64,000 bases of DNA from RUG572 sp964386385 (GCA_964386385.1 CAYLRN010000005.1:62001-126000), one strand, 5' to 3'; shown: positions 27,792-37,038, numbered from the stretch's first letter. Notes: generated by a model from the letters alone, not told the origin. Numbers and translations: made by a program.

Positions 27792-28955
27792 ATGAAAAAC
27801 ACGGAGACTTTTGCGGCCAAGCCTCGCTACGAGATTCTCGACGGACTTCGCGGCGTCGCGGCGCTGATGGTGCTGGCGTTTCATCTGCTTGAGACCTACA
27901 GCGGAGGCGACCACGTGAAGCAGATTCTCAATCATGGCTATCTCGCCGTGGATTTCTTCTTCGTCCTTTCGGGGTTCGTCATCGGTTACGCCTACGATGA
28001 CCGCTGGGCGAAGGGCATGACGGTCATGCAGTTCTTCAGGCGCCGTCTCGTCCGCCTTCATCCGATGGCCGTCGTCGGGACGCTGATCGGCGCGGCGCTG
28101 TTCTACTTCCAGGACTGCGCGGCGTGGCCGGCGATTTCGCAGACGTCCGGCTGGAAGGTGGCGGGCGTCATGCTCCTGTGCCTGACGATGGTTCCGCTCG
28201 GCAGGGCGTTCGACGTCCGCGGCTGGGGCGAGACGAATCCGCTGAACGGGCCCGCGTGGTCGCTCCAGTGGGAGTATTTCGCCAACGCGCTCTATGCGCT
28301 CGTCGTGCGCCGTTTCAGGACGTGGGCGCTGGCCGCGCTCGTCGGACTTTCGGCGTTCCTCACGCTGAATCTCGCGCTCGACTGGGACGTCTTCGGCAAT
28401 CTCGCCGCCCGCGCCTACGCCGCGCACACCGTGATCGGCGGCTGGTCGCTGACGCCCGACCAGCTGGAGGTCGGACTTTCCCGTCTCCTGTATCCGTTCT
28501 TCGCGGGGCTGCTGCTGTCGCGCCTGGGGTGGAAGGTCCGCATGGCGCGGGGCGGCTTCGCCCTGGCGTCCGCGCTCGTCGCCGCCGTTCTGGCGATGCC
28601 GTATTTCGCGCCGGCGGGGATGCCGTGGGTCAACGGGCTTTACGAGGCGGCGGCGATTCTCGCGGTCTTTCCGTTCATCGTGGCGCTGGGGGCGGGCGCG
28701 GCGCCGGGGGAGGGTCGTTCGGCGGCGTTCTGCAAGTGGCTGGGCTCGCTGTCGTATCCGCTGTACATCACGCACTTCCCGCTCGTCTACATGCAGATGG
28801 CGTGGGTGCAGAACCATCCCGAAGCGCCGGCTTCGCAGCACGCCTTCGTGGGCGTCTCCGTCTTCGCGCTCGCCATCGCCGTCGCCTGGGCGACGTTCAG
28901 GCTCTACGACGAGCCGGTGCGCGCCCGCCTCTGGAAATGGAGATCAAGTGGTTAA
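27792..28955 (+). CDS. Acyltransferase family 3 membrane protein (OafA-like)
   Basis: 387 residues, starting YEILDGLRGVAALMVLAFHLLE, the hallmark of acyltransferase-3 proteins with the catalytic His in the first membrane helix. FFFVLSGFVIGYAYDDRW follows, then an Arg-rich loop FFRRRLVRLHPMAVVGT. About ten membrane helices are visible. These proteins O-acetylate cell-surface carbohydrates using cytoplasmic acetyl-CoA. The stop codon TAA lies within the first TTAAGTGG units of repeat island 2, so the last residues SSG are encoded by the array. Confidence 0.92.
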   Translation: MKNTETFAAKPRYEILDGLRGVAALMVLAFHLLETYSGGDHVKQILNHGYLAVDFFFVLSGFVIGYAYDDRWAKGMTVMQFFRRRLVRLHPMAVVGTLIGAALFYFQDCAAWPAISQTSGWKVAGVMLLCLTMVPLGRAFDVRGWGETNPLNGPAWSLQWEYFANALYALVVRRFRTWALAALVGLSAFLTLNLALDWDVFGNLAARAYAAHTVIGGWSLTPDQLEVGLSRLLYPFFAGLLLSRLGWKVRMARGGFALASALVAAVLAMPYFAPAGMPWVNGLYEAAAILAVFPFIVALGAGAAPGEGRSAAFCKWLGSLSYPLYITHFPLVYMQMAWVQNHPEAPASQHAFVGVSVFALAIAVAWATFRLYDEPVRARLWKWRSSG

Positions 28956-29055
28956 GTGGTTAAGTGGTTAAGTTTGGTGCGGACGAGGACGTCCGCCCTC
29001 CCCATGAAATGCCGGCTACGTGCAACTTAACCACTTAACTCTTAAGCGCTTAATT
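28945..29055. repeat. Repeat island 2: TTAAGTGG arrays around a hairpin
   Basis: Left arm 28945-28973 (three to four GTGGTTAA units), a central palindrome GCGGACG-AGG-ACGTCCGC near 28979-28997, and a right arm 29023-29055 with CTTAACCACTTAA units. The architecture is the same as islands 1 and 3. Confidence 0.75.
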
Positions 29056-29077
29056 TCCTCGTGAGCAGTTTGCCCAC

Positions 29078-29107
29078 TTGACGGAAAAAAAAAACAAATG
29101 ATATCAT
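29078..29107 (+). promoter_or_regulatory. A-tract promoter of surface protein gene
   Basis: TTGACG (29078-29083), an 18-bp spacer with ten A residues, and TATCAT (29102-29107), about 68 bp before the start of the 1314-residue protein. Confidence 0.6.
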
Positions 29108-29174
29108 TGTGCCATACCGCTTTGTTGCTTCGGCAACGTTCATGGCAACGTACGGACAGGCTAGGAGACGCACA

Positions 29175-32100
29175 ATGATGTCAAGGATCCTTTCAATCGC
29201 CCTTGTGGGCGCGGCGCTGGCGCGCGCCGCGTTCGGAGACGCCGCGTCGTTCGAGTGGTCGGCGCGGAACTACGTGCAGGACGGTCTCGTCGGCCTGTAC
29301 GACGCGGTCGAAAACGCCGGCTGGGACACGCACGACGCGGAGGCGACTTCGTGGAAGAACCTCGTCGGGACGTCCGTCATGGGCGACCTGGACGTCACCA
29401 ACCTGAAGAGCCACAGCTGGGGAGACGCGGCGCTGACGCTCTCGTCGGGATGGGACAAGATTTCGCCTGACGGGATGCTCGTCACGGACGAGTCCGTGGC
29501 GCTGTCGAAGTTCACCATCGAGACGGCGGTCAGGACGCCGGCCGACGGCATGGTGCGCCGATGGGAGGCGTTCCCGTGGACGGCCTCGTTCGAGACGTGG
29601 ACGAGCTCCAATTCAGGAGAATGCTACATGGAGCGCATCAACGGGACGCGCATCTCTGCGTGCAGGACGCGCATGAAGAACGTCGAGATGTCCTTCTCCA
29701 CCGTCTACGATTCGCTCCGGCACGTGGCGCGCGCCTTCGCGGACGGCGTGGAGTATGTCACCAACGCGATGGTTGCGAACTTCACGTACAGCGGGCGACT
29801 GGCGTTCTTTTCTAGCATGAACAACGCGCAGGGCCATGTCATCCGCGTCTACAACCGGGCGCTGAGCGCGGAGGAGGTGCGCCTCAACAACGTCGTCGAC
29901 CAGCTTCGCTTCCAGGGCAAGACGGTCGAGACTGTCGCGCTGCCGGACGGGTGGGCGTTCGACTCGGCGGGCGTATTGCGGACGGCGTCGGGCAAGGTCC
30001 TGCTGCGGCCGGACGGCGCGGCCGGCCGCGCGATTGTCTCCGCCGCCTACGCGACCGCCGGCGGCAGCGTCGTCTGCACCGTCGGGTTCGAGGAAGGCGT
30101 CGATGGCGTCACCAACGCGCTCTACCTCGCGTGGGGCGACGAGGACATGGGCGAGGACGTCCGGGACTGGCCGCAGGTGCGCCGCGTCGCGAACGTCCCG
30201 CCGGACGTCACGGAGCTGGAGTTCGTTGTCCCGCCCGCCTGCGTCGCCTACGGCCCCTCAACCGCCACGCGCCTCTTTCTGGGCGAGTCCGTCCGCCCCT
30301 ACGACTACCGCATCTCCGCCGTCGGGGCGAAGGGCGCGCAGTATCTTGTCACGGACTACTACGCGAACCCGAAGACGGTCGTCGACTGCGACGTGGAGCT
30401 CTTCGACCTGACGCTCCAGCAGCGTCCGTTCGGCGCCGATTCGGACTACGTGACCAATGCGTTCAGCTGCTCCGTCTACGTCAACGGCAGCGGCATGTGG
30501 GCGTTCGCGTCGCAGGACGGGGCAGGTCAATGGCAGTGGACCGCCTGCGCGGCCAACTCGGAGCGCACGCGTCTCCACCTCGACGTCGCGAACGGCGTCC
30601 TCACCGTCTGCTCCCCCACGTATGCCGGGTGGAAGACGAACACGTCGGTGAAGCGCACGAAGACGTCCACCGTGCCTCTGGGACTCTGCTGCAGCAACCG
30701 CGGCGGCATTCAGAACCTCCTCCTTCAGAACGCCTTCTTCTACCGCGCCACGATTTCCGAGGACGGCGAAGTCCTCCGCGACTATGTCCCCTGCGTCGCC
30801 GGCGGACGCGCCGCGCTCTACGACGCCGTCGGCGACGTCGTCCGCTTCTCCTCGTCCGGCACGGACTTCCTCGAGTCGGGAGCGAACGTGGACGCGGGCG
30901 TGACGCAGGGCGAGACGCCCGCGACGTCCTTCGCCGCTGGGACGATTCCGCAGTCCCTCTTCGTCGTGGACACCGAGTCGACCCCGCGCACCATCGACGC
31001 GCAGCTCGTCTACACGGACGGCGGACGCAAGTTCGGCCGGGCGCCTCTCGTCCTCGCCAACGCGGGCAACGACTTCGGCGGCACGTTCACGGTCGAGGAG
31101 GGCGCGCTCGCGGCGTCCTTCGGCGCGGGCCTGGCGGCGACCGACCATCTCGCCCTGAACGGCGGCCTATGGGCGCTTGCGGGCGGGACGACCGTCGCGA
31201 CAATCGGCGTCGGGGCGGGCGAGGTGTCGCTCACGGGCGACCGCGCCGGCTTCGGGGCATACGGCGGGGACGCGACGCTGAAGGTCCTGCAGGGCGGTTC
31301 GGACGGCGTCGTCTATCCGTCCGAGGACTTCTCGCCCGCAAGGCTCGTCTTCAACGACGCCTACTGCACGAAGACGCTGTCGTTCGATTCGCCGATTTCC
31401 GTCGCAGACGATTCGACGACGCTGCCGATCGAAGTCGGCGGCGGCACGGCGGCGCTTCTGAAGTCCGTCGACGCCCGCGTGATGACGAAGACCGGCATGG
31501 GACGCCTGGAATTTGCGGCGGCGGGGAACTCCGTCTCCAACTTCGCCGTGTCGACCGGCGCCGCCGCGCTCATGCCGGGAAGCGAAATGGAACTGCGCGG
31601 GAAACTCGACGTCACGGCGCCGAGCGGGACGTTCGAGGCGAGGGACGCGACGCTTTCGGGGATGAACGCCGTACTCGTTTCGCAGTCCGGCGGCTCGCGG
31701 ACGGTGACGTTCGACGGCGCGACGGTGGAGATTCAGAGGCTTCAGGTCGGCAAAGGACAGACCGGACGGGTGGTCGTCACGAACGGCGCGTCGGTCATGC
31801 TGAAGCAGTTCGACGGATGCACCGGCAACGTCTGGCAGTACGGCGGCACGGTCTGCACCACCAACAACGCGACGGGCGACGTCAACTTCGGCTGCTGGGG
31901 GAACTGCACGTTCAACTACTACCTCTACGGCGGAACGTTCGAGCGGGTCAAGGCCGGCGGCAACTTCCAGCTTGGCAGGGCGGAGAAGGGCGTCGCCAAC
32001 ATGTACGTGGAGCGGGAAGGGCGGCTCGTCACGCACTGCGAGTATCCGAGCATCGGACGGGCGCAGGGCTCTACCGGCCGGCTCTACGTCCGGAACGGCG

Positions 32101-33119
32101 GTCGCGTCGCGTTCGACTACACGGCGGGCGCCAAGATAGCCAAGATGTGCGTGGCGGACGAGGGCACCGGGTACCTTGAAATCGCGTCCGGCGGCGAGGT
32201 GGACGTCGCCGGATGGGTGCAGATGGCCAACGACTACGGCACGACGGACCTCCACAAGGCGCGCGAGGGCGAGGTCCGTCTGCTCGCCGGCGGCACCCTG
32301 AAGGCGCGGGGGCTCGTGCGGAACGACACGGGCCACAGGCGCACGACGCTGGTCTTCGACGGCGGCCGCTGGGTGGTGAACGGGACGCCGGAGAAGCCGT
32401 TCATCTCCCGGTACCTGACGGAGGCCTTCGTCGGCACGTCCGGCGGCGTCTTCGACACGAACGGCCACGACGTCGAGTTCGCCAGGTCGTTTGAGGCGTG
32501 GTCGGGACAGACGTGGACGCAGCCGGCGACGGCGGCGGAGATCGCGTCCTGCGCGGCGTTCACGAAGACTGGCGAAGGCACGCTCACGTTCAACGCGGCC
32601 AACACGTACGCGGCGGCGACGTGCGTCTCGAACGGCACGCTCGCTACGGCGGCGGCGGGCGCCCTGCCGTCCGAAGGCCTCCTGAAACTGGCCGGCGGCG
32701 CGGTCGACCTGAAGGCCACGGAGCAGACCGCGGCGATGCTCGCGGGCTTCGGTACGGTGGCGAACGGCAGCCTGTCGGTGACCGGCTCCGTCTGGCCCGG
32801 TCTCGGCGCGGAAGGCGGGACGCTCGCGCTGAACGCGACGTCGGCGGCGTTCACGAAGCTGAACTACTCGCTCGCGAAGGGCGCGGACGGACAGGTCGTC
32901 TGCGGCCGCCTGACGAGCGACGGGGCGGTCGACCTCTCCGGCGTGGAGATCTCCGTCGACGGGCTCGAGAACATGGGCGAGAGGCAGGTCGTGCTCGTGG
33001 AGGCGGCGGCGATTTCGGGCCGTCCGACCTGCGCGCTGCCCTCGCCGTTCTCGCTCGTCAAGTCCGCCACGCGCCTGAGCCTCTCCCCGATGACTGGCAC
33101 GCTCCTCATATTCCGCTAG
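29175..33119 (+). CDS. Giant secreted repeat protein 4 (LamG-like plus beta-strand repeats)
   Basis: 1314 residues from ATG 29175 (next codon also ATG), with TAGGAG at 29163-29168 and a signal peptide (MMSRILSIALVGAALARAAFG). The first 250 residues look like a degenerate LamG domain (NYVQDGLVGLYDAVENAGWDTHDAEA, then VIRVYNRALSAEEVRLNNV). The rest is beta-strand repeat, including FTKTGEGTLTFNAANTYAAATCVSNGTL and LNGGLWALAGGTTVATIGVG. It ends in TGTLLIFR. The role is probably surface binding or an S-layer-like function. Confidence 0.78.
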   Translation: MMSRILSIALVGAALARAAFGDAASFEWSARNYVQDGLVGLYDAVENAGWDTHDAEATSWKNLVGTSVMGDLDVTNLKSHSWGDAALTLSSGWDKISPDGMLVTDESVALSKFTIETAVRTPADGMVRRWEAFPWTASFETWTSSNSGECYMERINGTRISACRTRMKNVEMSFSTVYDSLRHVARAFADGVEYVTNAMVANFTYSGRLAFFSSMNNAQGHVIRVYNRALSAEEVRLNNVVDQLRFQGKTVETVALPDGWAFDSAGVLRTASGKVLLRPDGAAGRAIVSAAYATAGGSVVCTVGFEEGVDGVTNALYLAWGDEDMGEDVRDWPQVRRVANVPPDVTELEFVVPPACVAYGPSTATRLFLGESVRPYDYRISAVGAKGAQYLVTDYYANPKTVVDCDVELFDLTLQQRPFGADSDYVTNAFSCSVYVNGSGMWAFASQDGAGQWQWTACAANSERTRLHLDVANGVLTVCSPTYAGWKTNTSVKRTKTSTVPLGLCCSNRGGIQNLLLQNAFFYRATISEDGEVLRDYVPCVAGGRAALYDAVGDVVRFSSSGTDFLESGANVDAGVTQGETPATSFAAGTIPQSLFVVDTESTPRTIDAQLVYTDGGRKFGRAPLVLANAGNDFGGTFTVEEGALAASFGAGLAATDHLALNGGLWALAGGTTVATIGVGAGEVSLTGDRAGFGAYGGDATLKVLQGGSDGVVYPSEDFSPARLVFNDAYCTKTLSFDSPISVADDSTTLPIEVGGGTAALLKSVDARVMTKTGMGRLEFAAAGNSVSNFAVSTGAAALMPGSEMELRGKLDVTAPSGTFEARDATLSGMNAVLVSQSGGSRTVTFDGATVEIQRLQVGKGQTGRVVVTNGASVMLKQFDGCTGNVWQYGGTVCTTNNATGDVNFGCWGNCTFNYYLYGGTFERVKAGGNFQLGRAEKGVANMYVEREGRLVTHCEYPSIGRAQGSTGRLYVRNGGRVAFDYTAGAKIAKMCVADEGTGYLEIASGGEVDVAGWVQMANDYGTTDLHKAREGEVRLLAGGTLKARGLVRNDTGHRRTTLVFDGGRWVVNGTPEKPFISRYLTEAFVGTSGGVFDTNGHDVEFARSFEAWSGQTWTQPATAAEIASCAAFTKTGEGTLTFNAANTYAAATCVSNGTLATAAAGALPSEGLLKLAGGAVDLKATEQTAAMLAGFGTVANGSLSVTGSVWPGLGAEGGTLALNATSAAFTKLNYSLAKGADGQVVCGRLTSDGAVDLSGVEISVDGLENMGERQVVLVEAAAISGRPTCALPSPFSLVKSATRLSLSPMTGTLLIFR

Positions 33120-33163
33120 CCGCGCGCGTCGCGAGGCGTCTTTGCTCCCGCGCGTCCGTGTCA

Positions 33164-33254
33164 TTGCGGCGGGGCGAGACGCCCCGCCCTACCGCCATGC
33201 CGTTTCATCGGCGGGGCGAGACGCCCCGCCCTACCGCTTAACCGCTTAATCTCC
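33164..33254. repeat. GGCGGGGCGAGACGCCCCGCC repeats
   Basis: Two copies (33164-33193 and 33206-33235) of a palindrome GGCGGGGCG-AGA-CGCCCCGCC followed by CTACCGC, then one right-arm type unit TTAACCGCTTAAT (33236-33249). The 177-bp gap has no gene. Confidence 0.75.
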
Positions 33255-33257
33255 CTA

Positions 33258-33286
33258 TTGCGTCCGCGTCGCCGTTGGTGTAGAAT
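33258..33286 (+). promoter_or_regulatory. Promoter of the cysS operon
   Basis: TTGCGT (33258-33263), a 17-bp spacer, and TAGAAT (33281-33286), with the ATG only 10 bp later and no Shine-Dalgarno sequence. Leaderless translation is likely. Confidence 0.6.
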
Positions 33287-33296
33287 AGAGTGCGCA

Positions 33297-34697
33297 ATGA
33301 ACGTCTACAACTCTCTAACCCGTCGCGTCGAGCCGCTGACGCCGCTCTCCGGCAATCTCATCCGCATGTACACGTGCGGCCCGACGGTGTACAACTTCGC
33401 CCACATCGGGAACTTCCGCGCGTATGCGTTCGAGGACGTGCTGCGCCGCGTGATACAGTTCAACGGAATGTCCGTGAAGCAGGTGATGAACCTCACGGAC
33501 GTCGACGACAAGACGATTCGCGGCGCGAACGCCGCCGGCGTCGCGCTGACGGACTACACGAAGACGTACAAGGACGCGTTCTTCGCCGACCTGAAGAAGC
33601 TGAACATACAGCCCGCCGAAGTCTATCCGGCCGCGACCGACCACATTCCGGAGATGATCGCGCTCGTTGAAAAGCTTGTCGCCAAGGGCGTCGCCTACAG
33701 GAGCGAAGACGGCAGCGTCTACTTCTCCGTCACGAAGTTCCCCGCCTACGGCAGGCTGGCGCACATAGACTTCGACAACCAGCGCACCGGTGCGCGCTGC
33801 GCCGCCGACGAATACGACAAGGAGAACGTCGGCGACTTTGCGCTGTGGAAGGCGTGGGAGGAGTCCGACGGCCCGGTGGGCTGGGATTCGCCGTGGGGGC
33901 GCGGCCGCCCCGGATGGCACATTGAATGCTCCGCGATGAGCATGAAGTATCTTGGCGAGACGTTCGACCTTCACACGGGCGGCATAGACAACCTCTTCCC
34001 GCACCACGAGAACGAAATCGCCCAGGCCGAGGCCGCCACCGGCGTCCAGTTCGTCAGAACGTGGATGCACTGCGCCCACCTCCGCGTGAACGGCGAGAAG
34101 ATGTCGAAGAGCCTCGGCAACTTCTTCACGCTGCGCGACCTGATCGAGAAGGGCTGGAGCGGACGCGAAATCCGCTACGTCCTTGTGAACGCGCACTACC
34201 GCCAGGGGCTGAACTTCGCGTTCTCCGCGCTGGAGGACGCGCGGAAGTCGCTTGAGCGCATAGACAGGTGCGTGGACGCCCTTGAGGGCGTCGCCGCCGG
34301 CGTCTCCGACGCCGCGGCGGTCGACTTCGCCGACGCCGCCCTTGGCAAATTCACGCAGGCCGTGAACGACGACCTGAACCTCCCCAGGGGCTTCGCCGCG
34401 CTCTTCGAGCTTGTGCACGGCGCAAACGCCGCCGTTCAGTCCGGCTCCCTCTCGCCCGCGCAGGCGGCCGCCGTGCTGGCCGCGTTCCGCAGAATGGACG
34501 AGGTGCTGGGCGTCGTCTTCTTCGGCAAGGCCGCAAAGGCGGAGATTCCCGCTGAGATCCAGGCGCTTCTCGACAGGCGCGCCGAGGCGCGGAAGGCGAA
34601 GGACTGGGCGGAGAGCGACAGGCTTCGCGACGAGATCGTCGCCGCCGGCTGGGTCGTGAAGGACTCGAAGGCCGGGCAGACCGCGACGAAGAAATGA
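33297..34697 (+). CDS. cysS: Cysteine-tRNA ligase
   Basis: 466 residues, the standard length. The sequence shows MNVYNSLTRRVEPLTP, MYTCGPTVYNFAHIGNFRAY (the class I HIGH-type motif HIGN with its zinc-binding Cys), GWHIECSAMSMKYLGETFDLHTGG (the zinc site) and KMSKSLGNF (KMSKS motif). It charges tRNA-Cys in the cytoplasm. The C-terminal KDWAESDRLRDEIVAAGWVVKDS is typical. It overlaps tmk by ATGA and begins the conserved operon cysS-tmk-holB-ricT. Confidence 0.97.
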   Translation: MNVYNSLTRRVEPLTPLSGNLIRMYTCGPTVYNFAHIGNFRAYAFEDVLRRVIQFNGMSVKQVMNLTDVDDKTIRGANAAGVALTDYTKTYKDAFFADLKKLNIQPAEVYPAATDHIPEMIALVEKLVAKGVAYRSEDGSVYFSVTKFPAYGRLAHIDFDNQRTGARCAADEYDKENVGDFALWKAWEESDGPVGWDSPWGRGRPGWHIECSAMSMKYLGETFDLHTGGIDNLFPHHENEIAQAEAATGVQFVRTWMHCAHLRVNGEKMSKSLGNFFTLRDLIEKGWSGREIRYVLVNAHYRQGLNFAFSALEDARKSLERIDRCVDALEGVAAGVSDAAAVDFADAALGKFTQAVNDDLNLPRGFAALFELVHGANAAVQSGSLSPAQAAAVLAAFRRMDEVLGVVFFGKAAKAEIPAEIQALLDRRAEARKAKDWAESDRLRDEIVAAGWVVKDSKAGQTATKK

Positions 34698-35326
34698 AGC
34701 GCGGCAGGTTCATAACCTTCGAAGGGCCGGAGGGCGGCGGCAAGACGACCCACGCCAGGGAGCTTGCGGAGCGTCTGCGCGCGGGCGGCCATCGCGTCGT
34801 CCTCACCCGTGAACCGGGCGGCACTCCGCTCGCCGAGCGCATCCGCGACATGGTCCGGAACGAGGAGGGCGACCCTCCCGTTCCCAGGAGCGAGCTTCTG
34901 CTCTTCCTTGCCGCGCGCGCGCAGGTGGTGGCGCAGACGATACGCCCGGCCTTGGAGCGCGGCGATTGGGTCGTCTGCGACCGCTACTGCGATTCGACGT
35001 TCGCCTACCAGGGATACGGGCGCGGGCTCGACCTGGACGAACTGCGCCGCCTCAACGGCTTCGCCACCGGCGGTCTCATGCCCGACCTGACGATACTCCT
35101 CGACGTACCGCCCGCAGTCGGCCGGGAGCGTCTTGCGCTTCGCGCGGCCGCCACCGCGACCGGCGCGGATCGCATAGAGCGCGCCGGCGCGGAGTTCCAC
35201 CGGCGTCTTCGCGATGGCTTTCTCGAACTTGCGCGGCGCGAACCGGAACGGTTCGCCGTCATAGACTCCTCCGGGGCGCGGGAGGAGGTTTCGCGCCTGG
35301 TCATGGAGGCCGTGAATGACCGTTGA
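34694..35326 (+). CDS. tmk: Thymidylate kinase
   Basis: 210 residues with the P-loop FEGPEGGGKTTHA at residues 9-21, the DR(Y/H) motif VCDRYCDSTFAYQGYGRGL, and PDLTILLDVPP. It phosphorylates dTMP to dTDP for DNA synthesis. It overlaps cysS at its start and holB at its end (11 bp), so all are translated from one message. Confidence 0.96.
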   Translation: MKRGRFITFEGPEGGGKTTHARELAERLRAGGHRVVLTREPGGTPLAERIRDMVRNEEGDPPVPRSELLLFLAARAQVVAQTIRPALERGDWVVCDRYCDSTFAYQGYGRGLDLDELRRLNGFATGGLMPDLTILLDVPPAVGRERLALRAAATATGADRIERAGAEFHRRLRDGFLELARREPERFAVIDSSGAREEVSRLVMEAVNDR

Positions 35327-36275
35327 CGAGGCGGTCGAGCACGTCTCCTGCGCGATTTCCGCCGGACGCCCCGCCAACGGCTATCTCGTCGTCGGCGGCG
35401 TCCGCGGCAGCGGCGCGGAGTTGTGCAACCGCGTCCTTGCGCTTCTCTTCGGCGACGGCGACCTGCGTTCCCATCCCGACGTCCACCGCCTTGCGCCGGA
35501 GAAGAAGAGCCGCATAATCTCCGTTGAGGCAATGCGCGAGAACCTCATCGCGCCAATGGAGGTTACGGCGTACGAGGGCAAGTGGAAGGCGGGGGTCGTC
35601 TACGACGTGGACAGGCTTGGCGACGCCGGCGCGAACGCCTTTCTCAAGCTCCTCGAGGAGCCGCCGCCGCAGACGATCTTCATGCTGCTCACGGAGCATC
35701 CGGAGCAGCTGCTTCCGACGATCGTGTCGCGCTGCCAGCGGATCGACCTGCCGGACGTCCGCCGGCGCGTCCTGCCGGAGCCGGAGCGCGGCGAGGTGAT
35801 TTCGATTCTGGCCGACGACAGCCTGAAGTCCGTTTCCTCGCGCGCCTCCGCCGCCGGACGCCTGCTGGCCGTCCTTGAAAAGCTCAAGGAGCGCGCGAAG
35901 CGTCTCGTCGACGCGGAGGTCGGCGATGACGGGGATGTCGGCAAGGAGTCGTACGAGGCCCTTGTGGCCTCGCGCTACCGCGAATTCAGGATGGACTTCG
36001 AGCTGACGCTCATGGACTGGTTCCGCGACGTCATGGCGCTCCGCGCCGTCCCGCCGTCGCACTCGTCGGACGTCGGCGGAGGCGTCCCTCTCGTCAACGA
36101 GAGCCGCCGCTCAGTACTTGAGTCGCGCGCGGCGAAGATCTCGCTCGCGGCGGCGTTCCGCAATGTCACGGCAGTCGAGGAGTTCTCCGTTTCGCTCGAA
36201 CGGCGCAACATGCAGGAACTGCCCGTGCTGTCGTTTCTCATGGACCGCCTGGCGATCGGCACGGAGGACGCATGA
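35316..36275 (+). CDS. holB: DNA polymerase III delta' subunit-like protein
   Basis: 319 residues. The features of clamp-loader delta' are visible: KSRIISVEAMRENL, VVYDVDRLGDAGANAFLKLLEEPPPQTIFMLLTEHPEQLLPTIVSRCQRIDL. The P-loop region is reduced (GGVRGSGAEL), as in delta' subunits, which do not hydrolyse ATP. It loads the sliding clamp with the tau and delta subunits. The position between tmk and a PSP1-domain gene matches the holB neighbourhood of many bacteria. Confidence 0.9.
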   Translation: MTVDEAVEHVSCAISAGRPANGYLVVGGVRGSGAELCNRVLALLFGDGDLRSHPDVHRLAPEKKSRIISVEAMRENLIAPMEVTAYEGKWKAGVVYDVDRLGDAGANAFLKLLEEPPPQTIFMLLTEHPEQLLPTIVSRCQRIDLPDVRRRVLPEPERGEVISILADDSLKSVSSRASAAGRLLAVLEKLKERAKRLVDAEVGDDGDVGKESYEALVASRYREFRMDFELTLMDWFRDVMALRAVPPSHSSDVGGGVPLVNESRRSVLESRAAKISLAAAFRNVTAVEEFSVSLERRNMQELPVLSFLMDRLAIGTEDA

Positions 36276-36913
36276 CGGGCCTGGGCCATGCCGTCGCGCA
36301 CGTCAGGATGCCGGAGCGCGGCGTGTTCATGGTCAGGTGCGCCGATGGCGTTCGTCCGAACGCGGGCGAGAGCGTCGTGGTCGCGCTCGACTATGGCGAG
36401 GACATGGGAGTTGCGCTTTCGCCCGTTCCGCCGGACGTCTCCGCCGCCGGCCGCCGGCCGCCGGGGTTTCGCGCGCTTCGCGTCGCGACCGCCGCGGACG
36501 TCGAGCGCGCCGCCCGGAACGCCCGCCTTGCGCAGACGATGGCGGCGGAGTTCGCGGAACTGGCGAAGTCGCGTTCCGCAGTGTCCGTCCGCGTTCCCCA
36601 CGCGCGGCTGTCGCTTGCCGGCGCCCGTCTGTTCCTTCGCTTCGTCGCCCGGCGCGGCGTGGGCGGTCTTTCGCGGCTTGTGGACGAGTTTCAGACAAGG
36701 CACGGCGTGGAGGTGAATGCGCGGCAGATCGGCCCGCGGGAGGAGGTCGCCCTCGTCGGCGCCATAGGCCCTTGCGGACGCCCCTGCTGCTGCGCGACAT
36801 GGCAGACGCGCTGTCCGCACGGCGGCGGTCTCCTCGCCGAGCGCGGAAACGGCGCGGGGCCGTGCGCAAAGGCCGGCGTCTGCGGATGCAGGAGATGCTG
36901 CACCGCCTTCTGA
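36272..36913 (+). CDS. ricT: PSP1-domain protein, RicT/YaaT-like
   Basis: 213 residues. The C-terminal two thirds match the PSP1 domain (LRVATAADVERAARNARLAQTM, then EVNARQIGPREEVALVGAIGPCGRPCC). The Cys-rich tail has nine to ten cysteines (CGRPCCCATW, CPHG, CAKAGVCGCRRCC). In RicT the Cys residues bind a [4Fe-4S] cluster with RicA/RicF and support mRNA maturation. This copy is shorter at the end and the usual second motif (GLCGRLMCCLKYE) is altered to GVCGCRRCCTAF. The operon position right after holB supports the assignment. Confidence 0.85.
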   Translation: MTGLGHAVAHVRMPERGVFMVRCADGVRPNAGESVVVALDYGEDMGVALSPVPPDVSAAGRRPPGFRALRVATAADVERAARNARLAQTMAAEFAELAKSRSAVSVRVPHARLSLAGARLFLRFVARRGVGGLSRLVDEFQTRHGVEVNARQIGPREEVALVGAIGPCGRPCCCATWQTRCPHGGGLLAERGNGAGPCAKAGVCGCRRCCTAF

Positions 36914-36917
36914 AGTC

Positions 36918-36934
36918 CCGCCGTCGGCGGTTTT
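36918..36934 (+). terminator. Terminator of the cysS-ricT operon
   Basis: CCGCC, a 3-nt loop, GGCGG and TTTT directly after the ricT stop codon. The stem is only 5 bp, but the site separates the housekeeping operon from the AT-richer accessory island. Confidence 0.5.
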
Positions 36935-37009
36935 GAGGGGAGACGCGCCTTCGGCATTTCCGCGTCCTTGCCGTCCTCTGTTGCCCGGTTGATTTTCATC
37001 CGTTTTTTC

Positions 37010-37038
37010 TGTCACGTTTCCTTTCCGTGCGCCTCTAT
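37010..37038 (+). promoter_or_regulatory. Island promoter element, copy 1
   Basis: TGTCACGTT (37010-37018), 14 bp, CTCTAT (37033-37038); the start codon is 46 bp downstream. The same bipartite motif with the same spacing occurs at 43006 and 49466. A T-run lies immediately upstream. It looks like an ECF-sigma promoter. Confidence 0.6.
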
